In this document: positions 16,596 to 23,920 of the stretch, in pieces
Layout: every line of letters starts with the position of its first letter
Numbering within the stretch: position 1 is the stretch's first letter
Assembly (NCBI RefSeq): GCF_039729015.1
Contig: NZ_CP155792.1
Coordinates: forward strand, 1,074,001-1,138,000
DNA: 64,000 bases
Reading direction: 5' to 3'
Origin: Blastococcus sp. HT6-30
Lineage (GTDB): Bacteria > Actinomycetota > Actinomycetes > Mycobacteriales > Geodermatophilaceae
The notes under the pieces: generated by a model
The model's database searches: none
Told to the model about the DNA's origin: nothing
Seen by the model: only the letters and a program-made list of their open reading frames with translations
Program-made: the position numbers and the translations under genes

Positions 16596-17123
16596 CTATG
16601 GCGCGTCAAGGGCTGAGGGTGGGGCTTCGAGGCGTCGGTAGAGCTCGCGGGCGATGTAGCGCTTGAGGCAGCGCTTGGCCTCGCGGTCGGTCTTGCCTTC
16701 GGCGCGGCGGCGCGGCGGGCGGTCAGCCGCATCTGCAGCGCGGCTCGTTCGGCGCCGGCCTTGGGCTGGGCCAACCGGGTGCGGGCCAGCGCGTCGCGGG
16801 CGGCGCGCTCGGCGTCGATCGGATCGGACTTGACCCTGGCCCGCCGGACGGGCCGCTTGGGTCGGTCCAGCTCCACGACCAGCTCGCCGGTGGTGGCGGG
16901 CCAGGCCGGCGCCGTAGCCACCGGTGCCTTCCATCGCCCAGGCTCGGAGCCCGGAGTGGGCCTCGGCCAGAACGACCAGTTCGGCGTAGCCGTCGGGGTC
17001 GGCGGTGACCGTGGCTCGGGCCAGCACTGCGCCGGTGCGGGCATCGAGCACCGCGGCGGTGTGTGTCTGGCTGTGTGTGTCGACGCCGATGACGACCTCG
17101 ACCAGTCCGGCCAGCATGGACAT
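16596..17123 (-). pseudogene. Broken IS110-family transposase (deletion derivative)
   Basis: The N-terminal DEDD domain is recognisable (VIGVDTHSQTHTAAV, AMEGTGGYGAGLA). A one-base shift near 16900 moves the frame to TGELVVELDRPKRPVRRARV and KSDPIDAERAARDAL. A second junction near 16700 drops straight to the family C-terminus (EGKTDREAKRCLKRYIAREL). The central spacer and the Ser-containing C-terminal catalytic domain, roughly 200 residues, are missing. It cannot make a working transposase. IS110 elements have no long terminal repeats, and no clear ends were found. It separates the CopZ-like gene from the Cys-rich protein. Confidence 0.85.
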
Positions 17124-17375
17124 GCGTTCTTCTCCTTGACCGGGGGACGCAGTAGGTCCCGGTCCGGTGCGGAGATGGCAGGACTGTGATGAGACACGTC
17201 AGCGGCTACTGGCGGTCAAGCTCCTGATCAGGCCAACGTCTCCGGCCGGGCCGGTGCCGGCAGCAGCAGGCGGACAAGTCGGGCGAAAGGCACGAAACCA
17301 GTCAGACGACGGGTCACGCTCACCGCTGCCGGCCGTCAGCCCATCACTGAAGAATCGACCCGGCCAGCCTCACAG

Positions 17376-17783
17376 TCAGCCGAGGGATGAGATGAGGTCG
17401 CGGCAGGCCGCCTCGCAGCGGCGGCAGGCCTCGGCGCAGACACGACAGTGCTCGTGCATCTCGGCGTGCTGCGCGCACTCGTCGCCGCAGGCCTTGCACG
17501 CGGCGGCGCAGGCCTCGAGGACCGCCCGGGTGAGGTTGGCGTCGTAGCCGGTGTGCCGGGACAGCACGCGCCCCGTGGTGTCGCAGATGTCGGCGCAGTC
17601 GGCGTTGGTGCGGATGCACTTGGTCAGCTCGGCGACCATGTCCTCGCTGAGGCAGGCGTCGGCGCACGCGGTGCACGCCTGGGCGCACTCGAAGCAGGCC
17701 TCGATGCACTCGAGGAGCTTCTGCTTGTCCACCCCGCCCAGGTCCTTCGGGTAGGTGTCGAGCATCTGGGCTGCCACGGTCAT
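17376..17783 (-). CDS. Four-helix-bundle Cys-rich copper-binding protein (DUF326 type)
   Basis: 135 residues with about 18 cysteines spaced as C-x3-C-x2-C-x3-C-x2-C-x3-C in the first helix pair and again in the last (CRVCAEACRRCEAAC). This is the pattern of the cytosolic copper-storage/four-helix bundle family (Csp3-like, DUF326), where cysteines line the core and hold many Cu(I) ions. AGGAGG is 5 bases before the ATG at 17783; an upstream extension of the frame is noncoding in style. Divergent from the ArsR gene with a perfect inverted repeat between them, so it is probably induced by metal through that regulator. Confidence 0.9.
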   Translation of the reverse strand: MTVAAQMLDTYPKDLGGVDKQKLLECIEACFECAQACTACADACLSEDMVAELTKCIRTNADCADICDTTGRVLSRHTGYDANLTRAVLEACAAACKACGDECAQHAEMHEHCRVCAEACRRCEAACRDLISSLG

Positions 17784-17855
17784 GGGTGCCTCCTCGGTAT
17801 TCCGGCGTCGGTCGGCCTGGGTGCCGTCCGAGACTCTCGCCGACAGATCGGGGGC

Positions 17856-17877
17856 TACCCGTAGGCCCGTACGGGTA
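17856..17877. promoter_or_regulatory. Perfect inverted repeat, putative ArsR operator
   Basis: Arms TACCCGTA and TACGGGTA are exact reverse complements separated by 6 bases. The site lies between the divergent Cys-rich protein gene and the arsR-type gene, 24 bp before the latter's ATG. Position and size fit autoregulation plus control of the storage protein. Confidence 0.65.
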
Positions 17878-17901
17878 TGAGCGGATCGGAGGTGTTTCTC
17901 G

Positions 17902-18279
17902 ATGTCCGAACCTGACCATGCGCACCCGGTCGACCCCGAACGGGTCGCCCACGCCCGCACCCGACTTCCCGGCCGGGAGGAGACTGCTCAGCTCACCAGC
18001 GTGCTGAGCCTCATGGCCGACCCGACCCGGGCCCGGGTCCTCTTCGCGCTGGACATGGTCGAGGAGCTCTGCGTCGGCGATCTCGCGTTGGCGCTGGACG
18101 CGAACGAGGACGCCGTCGGCTACGCCCTCCGGCTGCTGCGTACGGCGGGCCTCGTGGCCAACCGGAAGCAAGGGCGCGTCGTCTACTACCGCCTGGCCGA
18201 AGGATTTCCCGAGCCGCTGCGGGACCACTGCCTCCGCCAGTTGGTCGTCCTCGCGAACGGGGCGCCGGAGGACGACTGA
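17902..18279 (+). CDS. ArsR/SmtB family metal-sensing repressor
   Basis: 125 residues with the winged helix-turn-helix LMADPTRARVLFALDMVEEL, ELCVGDLALALDANEDAVGY and the wing ANRKQGRVVYYRL. The Cys in ELCVGDL is the alpha-3 metal ligand of SmtB/CadC-type sensors; an acidic/His N-terminus (SEPDHAHPVDP) and DHCLRQ near the C-terminus could complete alpha-3N or alpha-5 sites. Likely releases DNA when bound to a soft or borderline metal. It starts divergently from the DUF326 gene across the inverted repeat. Confidence 0.9.
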   Translation: MSEPDHAHPVDPERVAHARTRLPGREETAQLTSVLSLMADPTRARVLFALDMVEELCVGDLALALDANEDAVGYALRLLRTAGLVANRKQGRVVYYRLAEGFPEPLRDHCLRQLVVLANGAPEDD

Positions 18280-18363
18280 CAGGGCTTGGTGGTGTTCGAT
18301 GCGATCGCTGAAGCGGAGGGTCATCGGCGCGCGCGGGCCCTCGGCCACATCTACAGTCACCCA

Positions 18364-18385
18364 TACCCGGACGGACGTCCGGATG
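18364..18385 (+). promoter_or_regulatory. Possible ArsR-type site upstream of the nuo-like operon
   Basis: Arms TACCCGGA and TCCGGATG with a 6-base spacer. Left arm 7 of 8 and right arm 5 of 8 bases match the perfect repeat at 17856-17877. It also contains the inner palindrome CCGGAC-n4-GTCCGG. It lies 62 bp before nuoA. Suggestive only. Confidence 0.25.
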
Positions 18386-18446
18386 TCTTTCCTGATCCAC
18401 TCCCGGCTGCTGCCGTCGAGGTCCCACGTGAGGGGAGGAGGGATCC

Positions 18447-18788
18447 ATGGTCGCTCTGCTGTCGCTAGCGGCGCTCCTCGTGGCCGGCGTCGTCGGCATC
18501 TACGCCCTGTCGTCTGTGCTGAGGAGCGCGCGCGAGCCCGCAGCCGTGCTGCCGTACGAGTCGGGCCTGCTGCCGCAGCAGCACGCCGTCTCGCGGTACC
18601 ACACGCGGTGGTACGCGATCACGGTGCTCTTCCTCGCCTTCGACATGGAGATGGTCTTCATGTACCCGTGGGCGATCGTGGTCGCCGACATGGGTGCACA
18701 GGCCGTCGTCGAGATGTTCGGGTTCCTCGCGGTCCTGCTCGTCGGTGTCACCTACGTCTGGCGTGAAGGTGCGCTGCGATGGACCTGA
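18447..18788 (+). CDS. nuoA: Complex-I-like membrane subunit A
   Basis: 113 residues with three transmembrane helices; matches NuoA/ND3 throughout (SRYHTRWYAITVLFLAFDME, then VFMYPWAIV). In canonical subunits the first loop has Y-E-C-G; here it reads YESG, so the redox-state-sensitive loop cysteine is replaced by Ser. GGGAGG(A) lies 8-9 bases before the ATG. First gene of an eight-gene operon; its stop overlaps the next start by 10 bases. In a full complex this subunit lies at the junction of membrane arm and quinone module. Confidence 0.92.
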   Translation: MVALLSLAALLVAGVVGIYALSSVLRSAREPAAVLPYESGLLPQQHAVSRYHTRWYAITVLFLAFDMEMVFMYPWAIVVADMGAQAVVEMFGFLAVLLVGVTYVWREGALRWT

Positions 18789-20149
18789 TCGCCCGACTGC
18801 GGATCTGGGCGCTGTCCCGTCCCCGCGTGCTGCTCGTGGACGTCCCGGGCGAGACGACGCTCCGGTGGTCCGTCGAGGCCGAGCTCGACCGGCGCGGCTG
18901 GAGGCGCTCCCTGGCACCTGCGGATGCCGACATCCTGCTCGTCCTGGGTGAACCCGGACCGGAGCTCGCAGCGGCCGTCGACGTCCTGTGGAGCCAGGTT
19001 CCCGAACCGCGACACCGGATCGACGTGCACCGGGAGGGCGCCCTCGCCGCCGTTCTGGACGCGGCTCCGGGTGCGCTGCTCCGGCGCGCCGCAGGAGGTG
19101 CGTACGGAGACGAGCGGCCGTCGCCGACCTCGTTCCTCGGCGAGGATGAGGGCATGGACCACGGCGGTGGTCATGAGGGCATGGACCACGGCGGTGGTCA
19201 TGAGGGCATGGACCACGGTGGTGGTCATGAGGGCATGGACCACGGTGGTGGTCATGAGGGCATGGACCACGGTGGTGGTCATGAGGGCATGGACCACGGT
19301 GGTGGTCATGAGGGCATGGACCACGGTGGTGGTCATGAGGGCATGGACCACGGTGGTGGTCATGAGGGCATGGACCACGGTGGTGGTTCCGAGGGCATGG
19401 ACCACGGTGGTGGTTCCGAGGGCATGGACCACGGTGGTGGTTCCGAGGGCATGGACCACGGTGGTGGTTCCGAGGGCATGGACCACGGGGGTGGTTCCGA
19501 GGGCATGGACCACGGTGGTGAGGTGGCCGGGCTGCCGATGGCCTCGACCGGCCCGGATCGCGACGGACTGGAACTCGACGTCCTGAAGGTGGCGCTCGGA
19601 CCGGTGCTGCCGGGCTGGCCCACCGGCCTGGTGCTGCGGGCGGACCTACAGGGGGACGTCCTCACTGCCGCCGCCTGCCTCTGGCTCGACGTCGGCCTGC
19701 TCCCGCCCCCGCGGCCGCACCCTGACGCCCGGGCGTCGGCGCTGGACCGGCTGGCCCGGTTCCTCGACGTCGCGGGCTGGCCGACAGCCGCCCGAGACGC
19801 CCGCCGCGCCCGGGACGGGCTGCTCGCCGGGACCGATCCCGAGCGGGCGCAGCGGCTCGCGCAGGCCGTGGCGCGGCGGGTGCGCCGGTCGCGGACCCTG
19901 TCGTGGACGGCCGGTGACATCGGAAAGGTTGGACCAGAGCACGGTGCCGGTGAGGGCGTCCTGGACCGCGTCCGGCGCTGGTGCGACGTGGCGTCGGGGC
20001 ACCCGGTCGACGAGTGGCCGGCGACGTCGCTGGACGACGTCGCGGCTCTCGTGGAGGGCGCGGAGATCGGAAGCGCTCGCCTGATCGTGGCCAGCCTGGA
20101 CGTCGTCCCCGTGCCGGCCCAGTCGGCACCGGAGCACGCACATGCCTGA
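18779..20149 (+). CDS. Degenerate NuoB-like protein with Met/His nonapeptide repeats and unique C-terminal domain
   Basis: 456 residues in three parts. Residues 1-120: NuoB-like; RRSLAPADADILLVLGEPGP with VDVLWSQVPEPRHRIDV aligns by eye to the NuoB stretch that follows the cysteine pair, but there is no cysteine at all in this domain, so no N2 iron-sulfur cluster can form. Residues 124-248: 14 copies of EGMDHGGG(H/S). Residues 250-456: GLPMASTGPDRDGLELDVLK, then VLPGWPTGLVLRADLQGDVL and a helical end with only two Cys; possibly related to the N-terminal strand domain of NuoD, but without its quinone-site residues. It overlaps nuoA by 10 and nuoH by 8 bases. Probable cap on the membrane arm; function unknown. 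Confidence 0.8.
   Translation: MDLIARLRIWALSRPRVLLVDVPGETTLRWSVEAELDRRGWRRSLAPADADILLVLGEPGPELAAAVDVLWSQVPEPRHRIDVHREGALAAVLDAAPGALLRRAAGGAYGDERPSPTSFLGEDEGMDHGGGHEGMDHGGGHEGMDHGGGHEGMDHGGGHEGMDHGGGHEGMDHGGGHEGMDHGGGHEGMDHGGGHEGMDHGGGSEGMDHGGGSEGMDHGGGSEGMDHGGGSEGMDHGGGSEGMDHGGEVAGLPMASTGPDRDGLELDVLKVALGPVLPGWPTGLVLRADLQGDVLTAAACLWLDVGLLPPPRPHPDARASALDRLARFLDVAGWPTAARDARRARDGLLAGTDPERAQRLAQAVARRVRRSRTLSWTAGDIGKVGPEHGAGEGVLDRVRRWCDVASGHPVDEWPATSLDDVAALVEGAEIGSARLIVASLDVVPVPAQSAPEHAHA
19148..19522 (+). repeat. Tandem 27-bp repeat, 14 units, encoding EGMDHGGG(H/S)
   Basis: Unit starts fall every 27 bases from 19148 to 19499. Units 1-8 end in CAT (His), 9-13 in TCC (Ser), and the 14th ends early in GAG. 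The first two units use GGC where later ones use GGT, and unit 13 has GGG; otherwise units are nearly identical, indicating recent expansion. The translated linker is rich in Met, His and Asp. Confidence 0.97.
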
Positions 20150-21080
20150 GCAGACCCTGGCGGGCGCGTGGGGAATGGCGCCGGCGGTTCTCGGCGTCGT
20201 GGTCGTCGGCCTCTTCCTAGGGCTCGTGGTGGCGGCCGTCGACCGCGCCGTGGTCGCCGGCGCGCCCAGGGGCGCTGTCGAGCCGTTCCGCTCGAGCGCC
20301 CGTCTGCTGGTCGAGCAGCGGCGGACCACGCTCGCCCCGGACCGGCTGCTGTGGCGGCTCGGCTGTGCAGCGGTACCGGTCCTGGCGCTGCTGTCGCTGG
20401 CCGTCGTCCCGATCGGCGGGCGGACGCTGTGGTCGACCAGCGCCGACCTCGTGTGGTTCAACGCCATGGAGGCGCTGCTGTGGGCCGCGGTCTGGCTGAT
20501 CGGCTGGGGCCCGAACGCCGTCCACGCCCTGACCGGCGGCTACCGGTTTCTCGCCCAAGGACTGGCCTATGAACTACCGCTGATGTTCGCCCTCATCACG
20601 GCCGGCCTGGCAGCCGGGTCACTGCGGACGACGGACATCCTCGCCACCCAGCAGGGCCTGTGGTTCGTGGTGACCATGCCTGTCGCCTTCGTGGTCTTCG
20701 TCGCCGGCGCCGCGGCCTTCGCGTTCTGGGGACCGTTCGCCGCGCCCGCAGCACCGGACATCGCCGGCGGGGTGACCTCGGAGGTGTCCGGGGTGGACCG
20801 GCTGCTGGTCGAGGCCGGCCGGGCGGTGTTCCTGGGCGCGACCGGTGCCATGGCGGCCGCGTTGTTCCTCGGCGGCGACGCCGGGCCGTGGCTGCCCGGT
20901 CCGGTGTGGCACCTGCTCAAAACGCTTGCCGTCATCGCGGCGCTCGTGTGGCTGGGCCGGCGGCTGCCCGTGCTCCGCCCGGACCGGACGGTCGAGGTCG
21001 GCTGGGTGGTGCTGGTGCCGCTCACGCTGGTGCAGGCGCTGGTCGTCGCCGTGCTCGTGCTGAACGGGTTCTACGCGTGA
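20142..21080 (+). CDS. nuoH: Complex-I-like membrane subunit H, divergent
   Basis: 312 residues, about eight transmembrane helices. Recognised by AQGLAYELPLMFALITAGL (NuoH Y-E-L-P region) and the later PDIAGGVTSEVSG(V)DRLLVE, equivalent to the E-x2-x-G-Y-x-T-E-Y-S-G loop. The quinone-tunnel motif of ordinary NuoH (E-R-K-x-x-A-x-x-Q-x-R-x-G-P-N-R-x-G-P in the first loop) is not kept; here the stretch reads VDRAVVAGAPRGAVEPFR. So quinone binding at this place is doubtful. ATG overlaps the preceding gene by 8 bases. Confidence 0.85.
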   Translation: MPEQTLAGAWGMAPAVLGVVVVGLFLGLVVAAVDRAVVAGAPRGAVEPFRSSARLLVEQRRTTLAPDRLLWRLGCAAVPVLALLSLAVVPIGGRTLWSTSADLVWFNAMEALLWAAVWLIGWGPNAVHALTGGYRFLAQGLAYELPLMFALITAGLAAGSLRTTDILATQQGLWFVVTMPVAFVVFVAGAAAFAFWGPFAAPAAPDIAGGVTSEVSGVDRLLVEAGRAVFLGATGAMAAALFLGGDAGPWLPGPVWHLLKTLAVIAALVWLGRRLPVLRPDRTVEVGWVVLVPLTLVQALVVAVLVLNGFYA

Positions 21081-21090
21081 GGAGGGCACG

Positions 21091-21672
21091 ATGCTGACCG
21101 ACCTGTCGGGCTGGGCGACCGCCGCGGTGGTGCTGCTCGGCGTGGTGGCGGTCGCCGCGGGCATCGCGGTGTTCGTGGTGGATTCGATGGCCCGGGCGAC
21201 GTTCGCGCTGCTCGCCTCGTTCCTTGCCGTCGCCGGCGTCCTGCTGGCCTTCGACCTGGTCTACCTGGCCGTGGTGACGGCGCTGATGATGACGATCGAG
21301 ATGGCCATCATGGCCGTCTTCATGATCGCGTTCATGATGAACCCGGCCGGGCTCATGCCGATGACGATGGTGCACAACACGAAGGGCTCGGCCATCGTGG
21401 GTGCCGGTGCCTTCGTCGTCCTCACCGCCGGGATCTGGACGATCGACTGGCCGACCCGCTCCGGACAGCTGCCCGCGGACAGCACCCGGCAGCTCGGCGA
21501 GGCGATCATGGGCAGTCACATGCTGGTCATGCTGATGATCGGCATCGCCTTGTTCGCCACGATCCTGGCCGGCACGGTGCTGGCGACGGCGCGTGGGCGC
21601 TACGACCGCCTCGGCGCCGACCTGGCCGCCGCACGCCCGGACGACCCGGTGCCCGGGGGGCTGCCCCGGTGA
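21091..21672 (+). CDS. nuoJ: Complex-I-like membrane subunit J
   Basis: 193 residues, five helices. It contains FVVDSMARATFALLASFLAV and the pi-bulge helix region LVYLAVVTALMMTIEMAIMA, then AFMMNPAGLMPMTM. Ordinary NuoJ has an E in a Y-V-G-A-I-x-V-L-F-L-F-V-I-M stretch; here the sequence is reminiscent but the GA-I-MVLF core is altered to VVTALMMTIEMAIMAVFMI. AGGAGG(GCACG) precedes the ATG by 6 bases. Its stop overlaps the nuoK start. Confidence 0.85.
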   Translation: MLTDLSGWATAAVVLLGVVAVAAGIAVFVVDSMARATFALLASFLAVAGVLLAFDLVYLAVVTALMMTIEMAIMAVFMIAFMMNPAGLMPMTMVHNTKGSAIVGAGAFVVLTAGIWTIDWPTRSGQLPADSTRQLGEAIMGSHMLVMLMIGIALFATILAGTVLATARGRYDRLGADLAAARPDDPVPGGLPR

Positions 21673-21986
21673 CCGCGGACGTGGTGCTCCAGATCGTGCT
21701 GACCGTGGCCGCCGGCCTGGTCGGGGTCGGGCTGTTCGGCGCGCTGTCCCAGCAGTCGATCGTCATGGTCATGATGGGCCTGGAGCTCGTGCTCAACGGA
21801 GTGCTGCTGGCCGGCGGCGCGGCCTGGTACTTCCTCGCGCCCGGGCTGCCCGACGCGCAGGTGCTCGTCGTCGTCGCCCTGGTCGTCATGGCCGTGGAGA
21901 TGGCGATGGGCTTCGCCGTCACCGTCGCCATCTACCGCGCCCGGCAGGTGGACATGGTGGACATGGCCACGGACCTGCGCGGATGA
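21669..21986 (+). CDS. nuoK: Complex-I-like membrane subunit K
   Basis: 105 residues and three helices, normal for NuoK. Key parts: GLFGALSQQSIVMVMMGLEL with the membrane Glu of helix 2 (E of GLELVLNG), and LVVMAVEMAMGFAVTVAIY with the second conserved Glu of helix 3. Both Glu residues belong to the proton-relay chain in true complex I and are present. GTG start overlapping the nuoJ stop by 4 bases; its own stop overlaps the nuoL ATG by 4. Confidence 0.93.
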   Translation: MTADVVLQIVLTVAAGLVGVGLFGALSQQSIVMVMMGLELVLNGVLLAGGAAWYFLAPGLPDAQVLVVVALVVMAVEMAMGFAVTVAIYRARQVDMVDMATDLRG

Positions 21987-23920
21987 CCGCCGCTCTCGCC
22001 GCCGTGGTGCTGCTGCCCGCAGTAGGCGGGGCCGGCCTGCTGGTCAGCGGACGGCGGGCCGACCAGGTCGCCGGGCCGCTCGCCGTCGGTGTCACCGGGC
22101 TCGCCGTCGTGCTCGCCGCTGTGGTGGCGGCCGGCCGGCCGGGCGTCTCGATGCCGTTCCTGGGCATCGTCGACGGCGGGGACCTGCGCCTGGTCGTCGA
22201 CGGCCTGTCCGCGGTGCTCTTGGTGCTGGTCGCGGGGATCGCCCTGCTGGTCACCGTCTTCGCCGTCGCGGACCTGCCTGCCGCTGCGGCCCGGGCCCGC
22301 TTCTTCGGGTTCGAGCTGCTGTTCGTCGCCGCCATGCTGGCGACCGTCACCGCGGCGACGCTGCCGGCCCTGCTGCTGGGGTGGGAGGTGATGGGCGCGA
22401 CGTCCTACGCGCTGATCGGCTTCCGGTGGGACGAGCCGGGCAAGCTCGCCGCCGGCACCCGGGCGTTCGTCACCACCCGCGCCGGTGACCTCGGGCTGTA
22501 CGTGGCGGCGGGGGCCGCGCTGGCCGCCACCGGCAGCCTGGTCCTGGCCGACCTCGGCACCGCGGACGGCGGCTGGGCGGACCTCGCCGCGGCCGGCGTG
22601 CTCGTGGCCGCACTCGGCAAGTCGGCGCAGCTGCCCTTCTCGGCCTGGCTCTCGGCCGCCATGAAGGGCCCCAGCCCGGTCAGCGCGCTGCTGCACTCAG
22701 CGACCATGGTCGCCGCCGGCGGCTACCTGCTGCTCCGCATGCAACCGCTGCTGGCCGCGACCGGCTGGGCGGCCGCGGCCGCGGCATGGGCGGGGGCGCT
22801 GACCGCGCTGCTGCTGGGTGCGGTGGCCGTCGCGCAGACGGACCTCAAGCAGCTGCTGGCCGCCAGTACCGCTGCCCAGATCGGCTTCGTCGTCCTCGCC
22901 GCCGGGGTCGGCGCCACCGCCGGCGGCACCGCGCAGCTGGTGGCGCACGCCGCGGTCAAGGCCGGACTGTTCGTCGCCGCGGGGGCGTGGCTGACCGCGC
23001 TGGGCACCAAGCAGCTGGCCGGCCTGCGCGGTGCCGCCCGGCGGTACCCGGGGATCGGAGCGGCGGCCACCGTGGCGGCGCTGGCCCTGGCCGGCGTCCC
23101 ACCCCTCTCGCTGTGGGCGACCAAGGACGAGGTCCTCGCGGGCGTCGAGGGGACGGCGCTGACCGTCGTCGGACTCGCCGCCGCGGTGCTCTCGGCCGTC
23201 TACGCCGGGAAGATCCTGGCCGTCGTCCTGGCCCGGCCCACGGGGGAGGAGTTGCTCGACGATGAGCAACCGGGGACCCGCCGGATCCCGCTGCCGACCC
23301 GGACGGCAGCCGGCGTCCTCGCGGTGTTCGCCGCGGGGCTCGGTGTCCTCGCCCTGCCGTCCGTGGCGGAGGCCCTGGAGGCGGTGCTGGACGCGGAGGA
23401 GGAGCCGTCTCCCGGGCTCGGGGACCTGCTCCTCTCCGGCGGGCTCGCCGGAACGGCGCTGGCGCTCACCGTCCTCGTGAGCCGGGCCCGGCCGGCGCTC
23501 GGCCGGGCCGTCGAGCGGAGTGCCCTGTCCTCCTGGGCCGGGCTCGGGCACGTGCTCTCCCCCCGGCCGGCCCTGGCGGTGGCCCGGGTGCTGGCCGCCG
23601 TCGACGACCGCGGCATCGACCGGGCCGTCCGTGCCGTCGGCTCCGCTGCCCGGCAGGTGGCCCGACTGGTCGCCCGGGCCGACGACGGCGGCATCGACCG
23701 GGCGGTCACCGCTGTCGCCGCCGGGACCCGGCGGGTGGCGGCGGCCTCGGCCCGCACCGACACGAGCCTCGTGGACGGCGCCGTCCGGGCGACCGCACGG
23801 GCGTTCGGCCGTGCGGGCAGCGCCGCCCGACGCCCGCAGAGCGGGTTCCTGCACCAGTACTACGCCCAGGCCGTCGCCGGTCTCGGGTTCCTGCTCGTCC
23901 TCCTGCTCGTGGTGAGGTGA
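21983..23920 (+). CDS. nuoL: Complex-I-like antiporter-type subunit L
   Basis: 645 residues. The Mrp-antiporter-like core is intact: helix-5 Glu in LLLGWEVMGATSYALIGF, helix-7 Lys in VAALGKSAQLPFSAWL, helix-8 region MKGPSPVSALLHSATMVAAG and helix-12 Lys in LSLWATKDEV. These residues line the proton path in family members. Residues about 540-625, where NuoL has its lateral helix region, show three imperfect repeats (DDRGIDRAVRAVG, DDGGIDRAVTAVA, DTSLVDGAVRATA). A final helix (YAQAVAGLGFLLVLLL) closes the protein. It starts at 21983, overlapping nuoK; the frame is also open upstream but not coding in style. Confidence 0.93.
   Translation: MTAALAAVVLLPAVGGAGLLVSGRRADQVAGPLAVGVTGLAVVLAAVVAAGRPGVSMPFLGIVDGGDLRLVVDGLSAVLLVLVAGIALLVTVFAVADLPAAAARARFFGFELLFVAAMLATVTAATLPALLLGWEVMGATSYALIGFRWDEPGKLAAGTRAFVTTRAGDLGLYVAAGAALAATGSLVLADLGTADGGWADLAAAGVLVAALGKSAQLPFSAWLSAAMKGPSPVSALLHSATMVAAGGYLLLRMQPLLAATGWAAAAAAWAGALTALLLGAVAVAQTDLKQLLAASTAAQIGFVVLAAGVGATAGGTAQLVAHAAVKAGLFVAAGAWLTALGTKQLAGLRGAARRYPGIGAAATVAALALAGVPPLSLWATKDEVLAGVEGTALTVVGLAAAVLSAVYAGKILAVVLARPTGEELLDDEQPGTRRIPLPTRTAAGVLAVFAAGLGVLALPSVAEALEAVLDAEEEPSPGLGDLLLSGGLAGTALALTVLVSRARPALGRAVERSALSSWAGLGHVLSPRPALAVARVLAAVDDRGIDRAVRAVGSAARQVARLVARADDGGIDRAVTAVAAGTRRVAAASARTDTSLVDGAVRATARAFGRAGSAARRPQSGFLHQYYAQAVAGLGFLLVLLLVVR

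Noticed and set aside
18752-19513. Leftward open frame through the tandem repeat giving many MTTTVVHAL-type units
   Set aside because: It is simply the reverse complement of the 27-base repeat, which happens to lack stops; no ribosome site or family.
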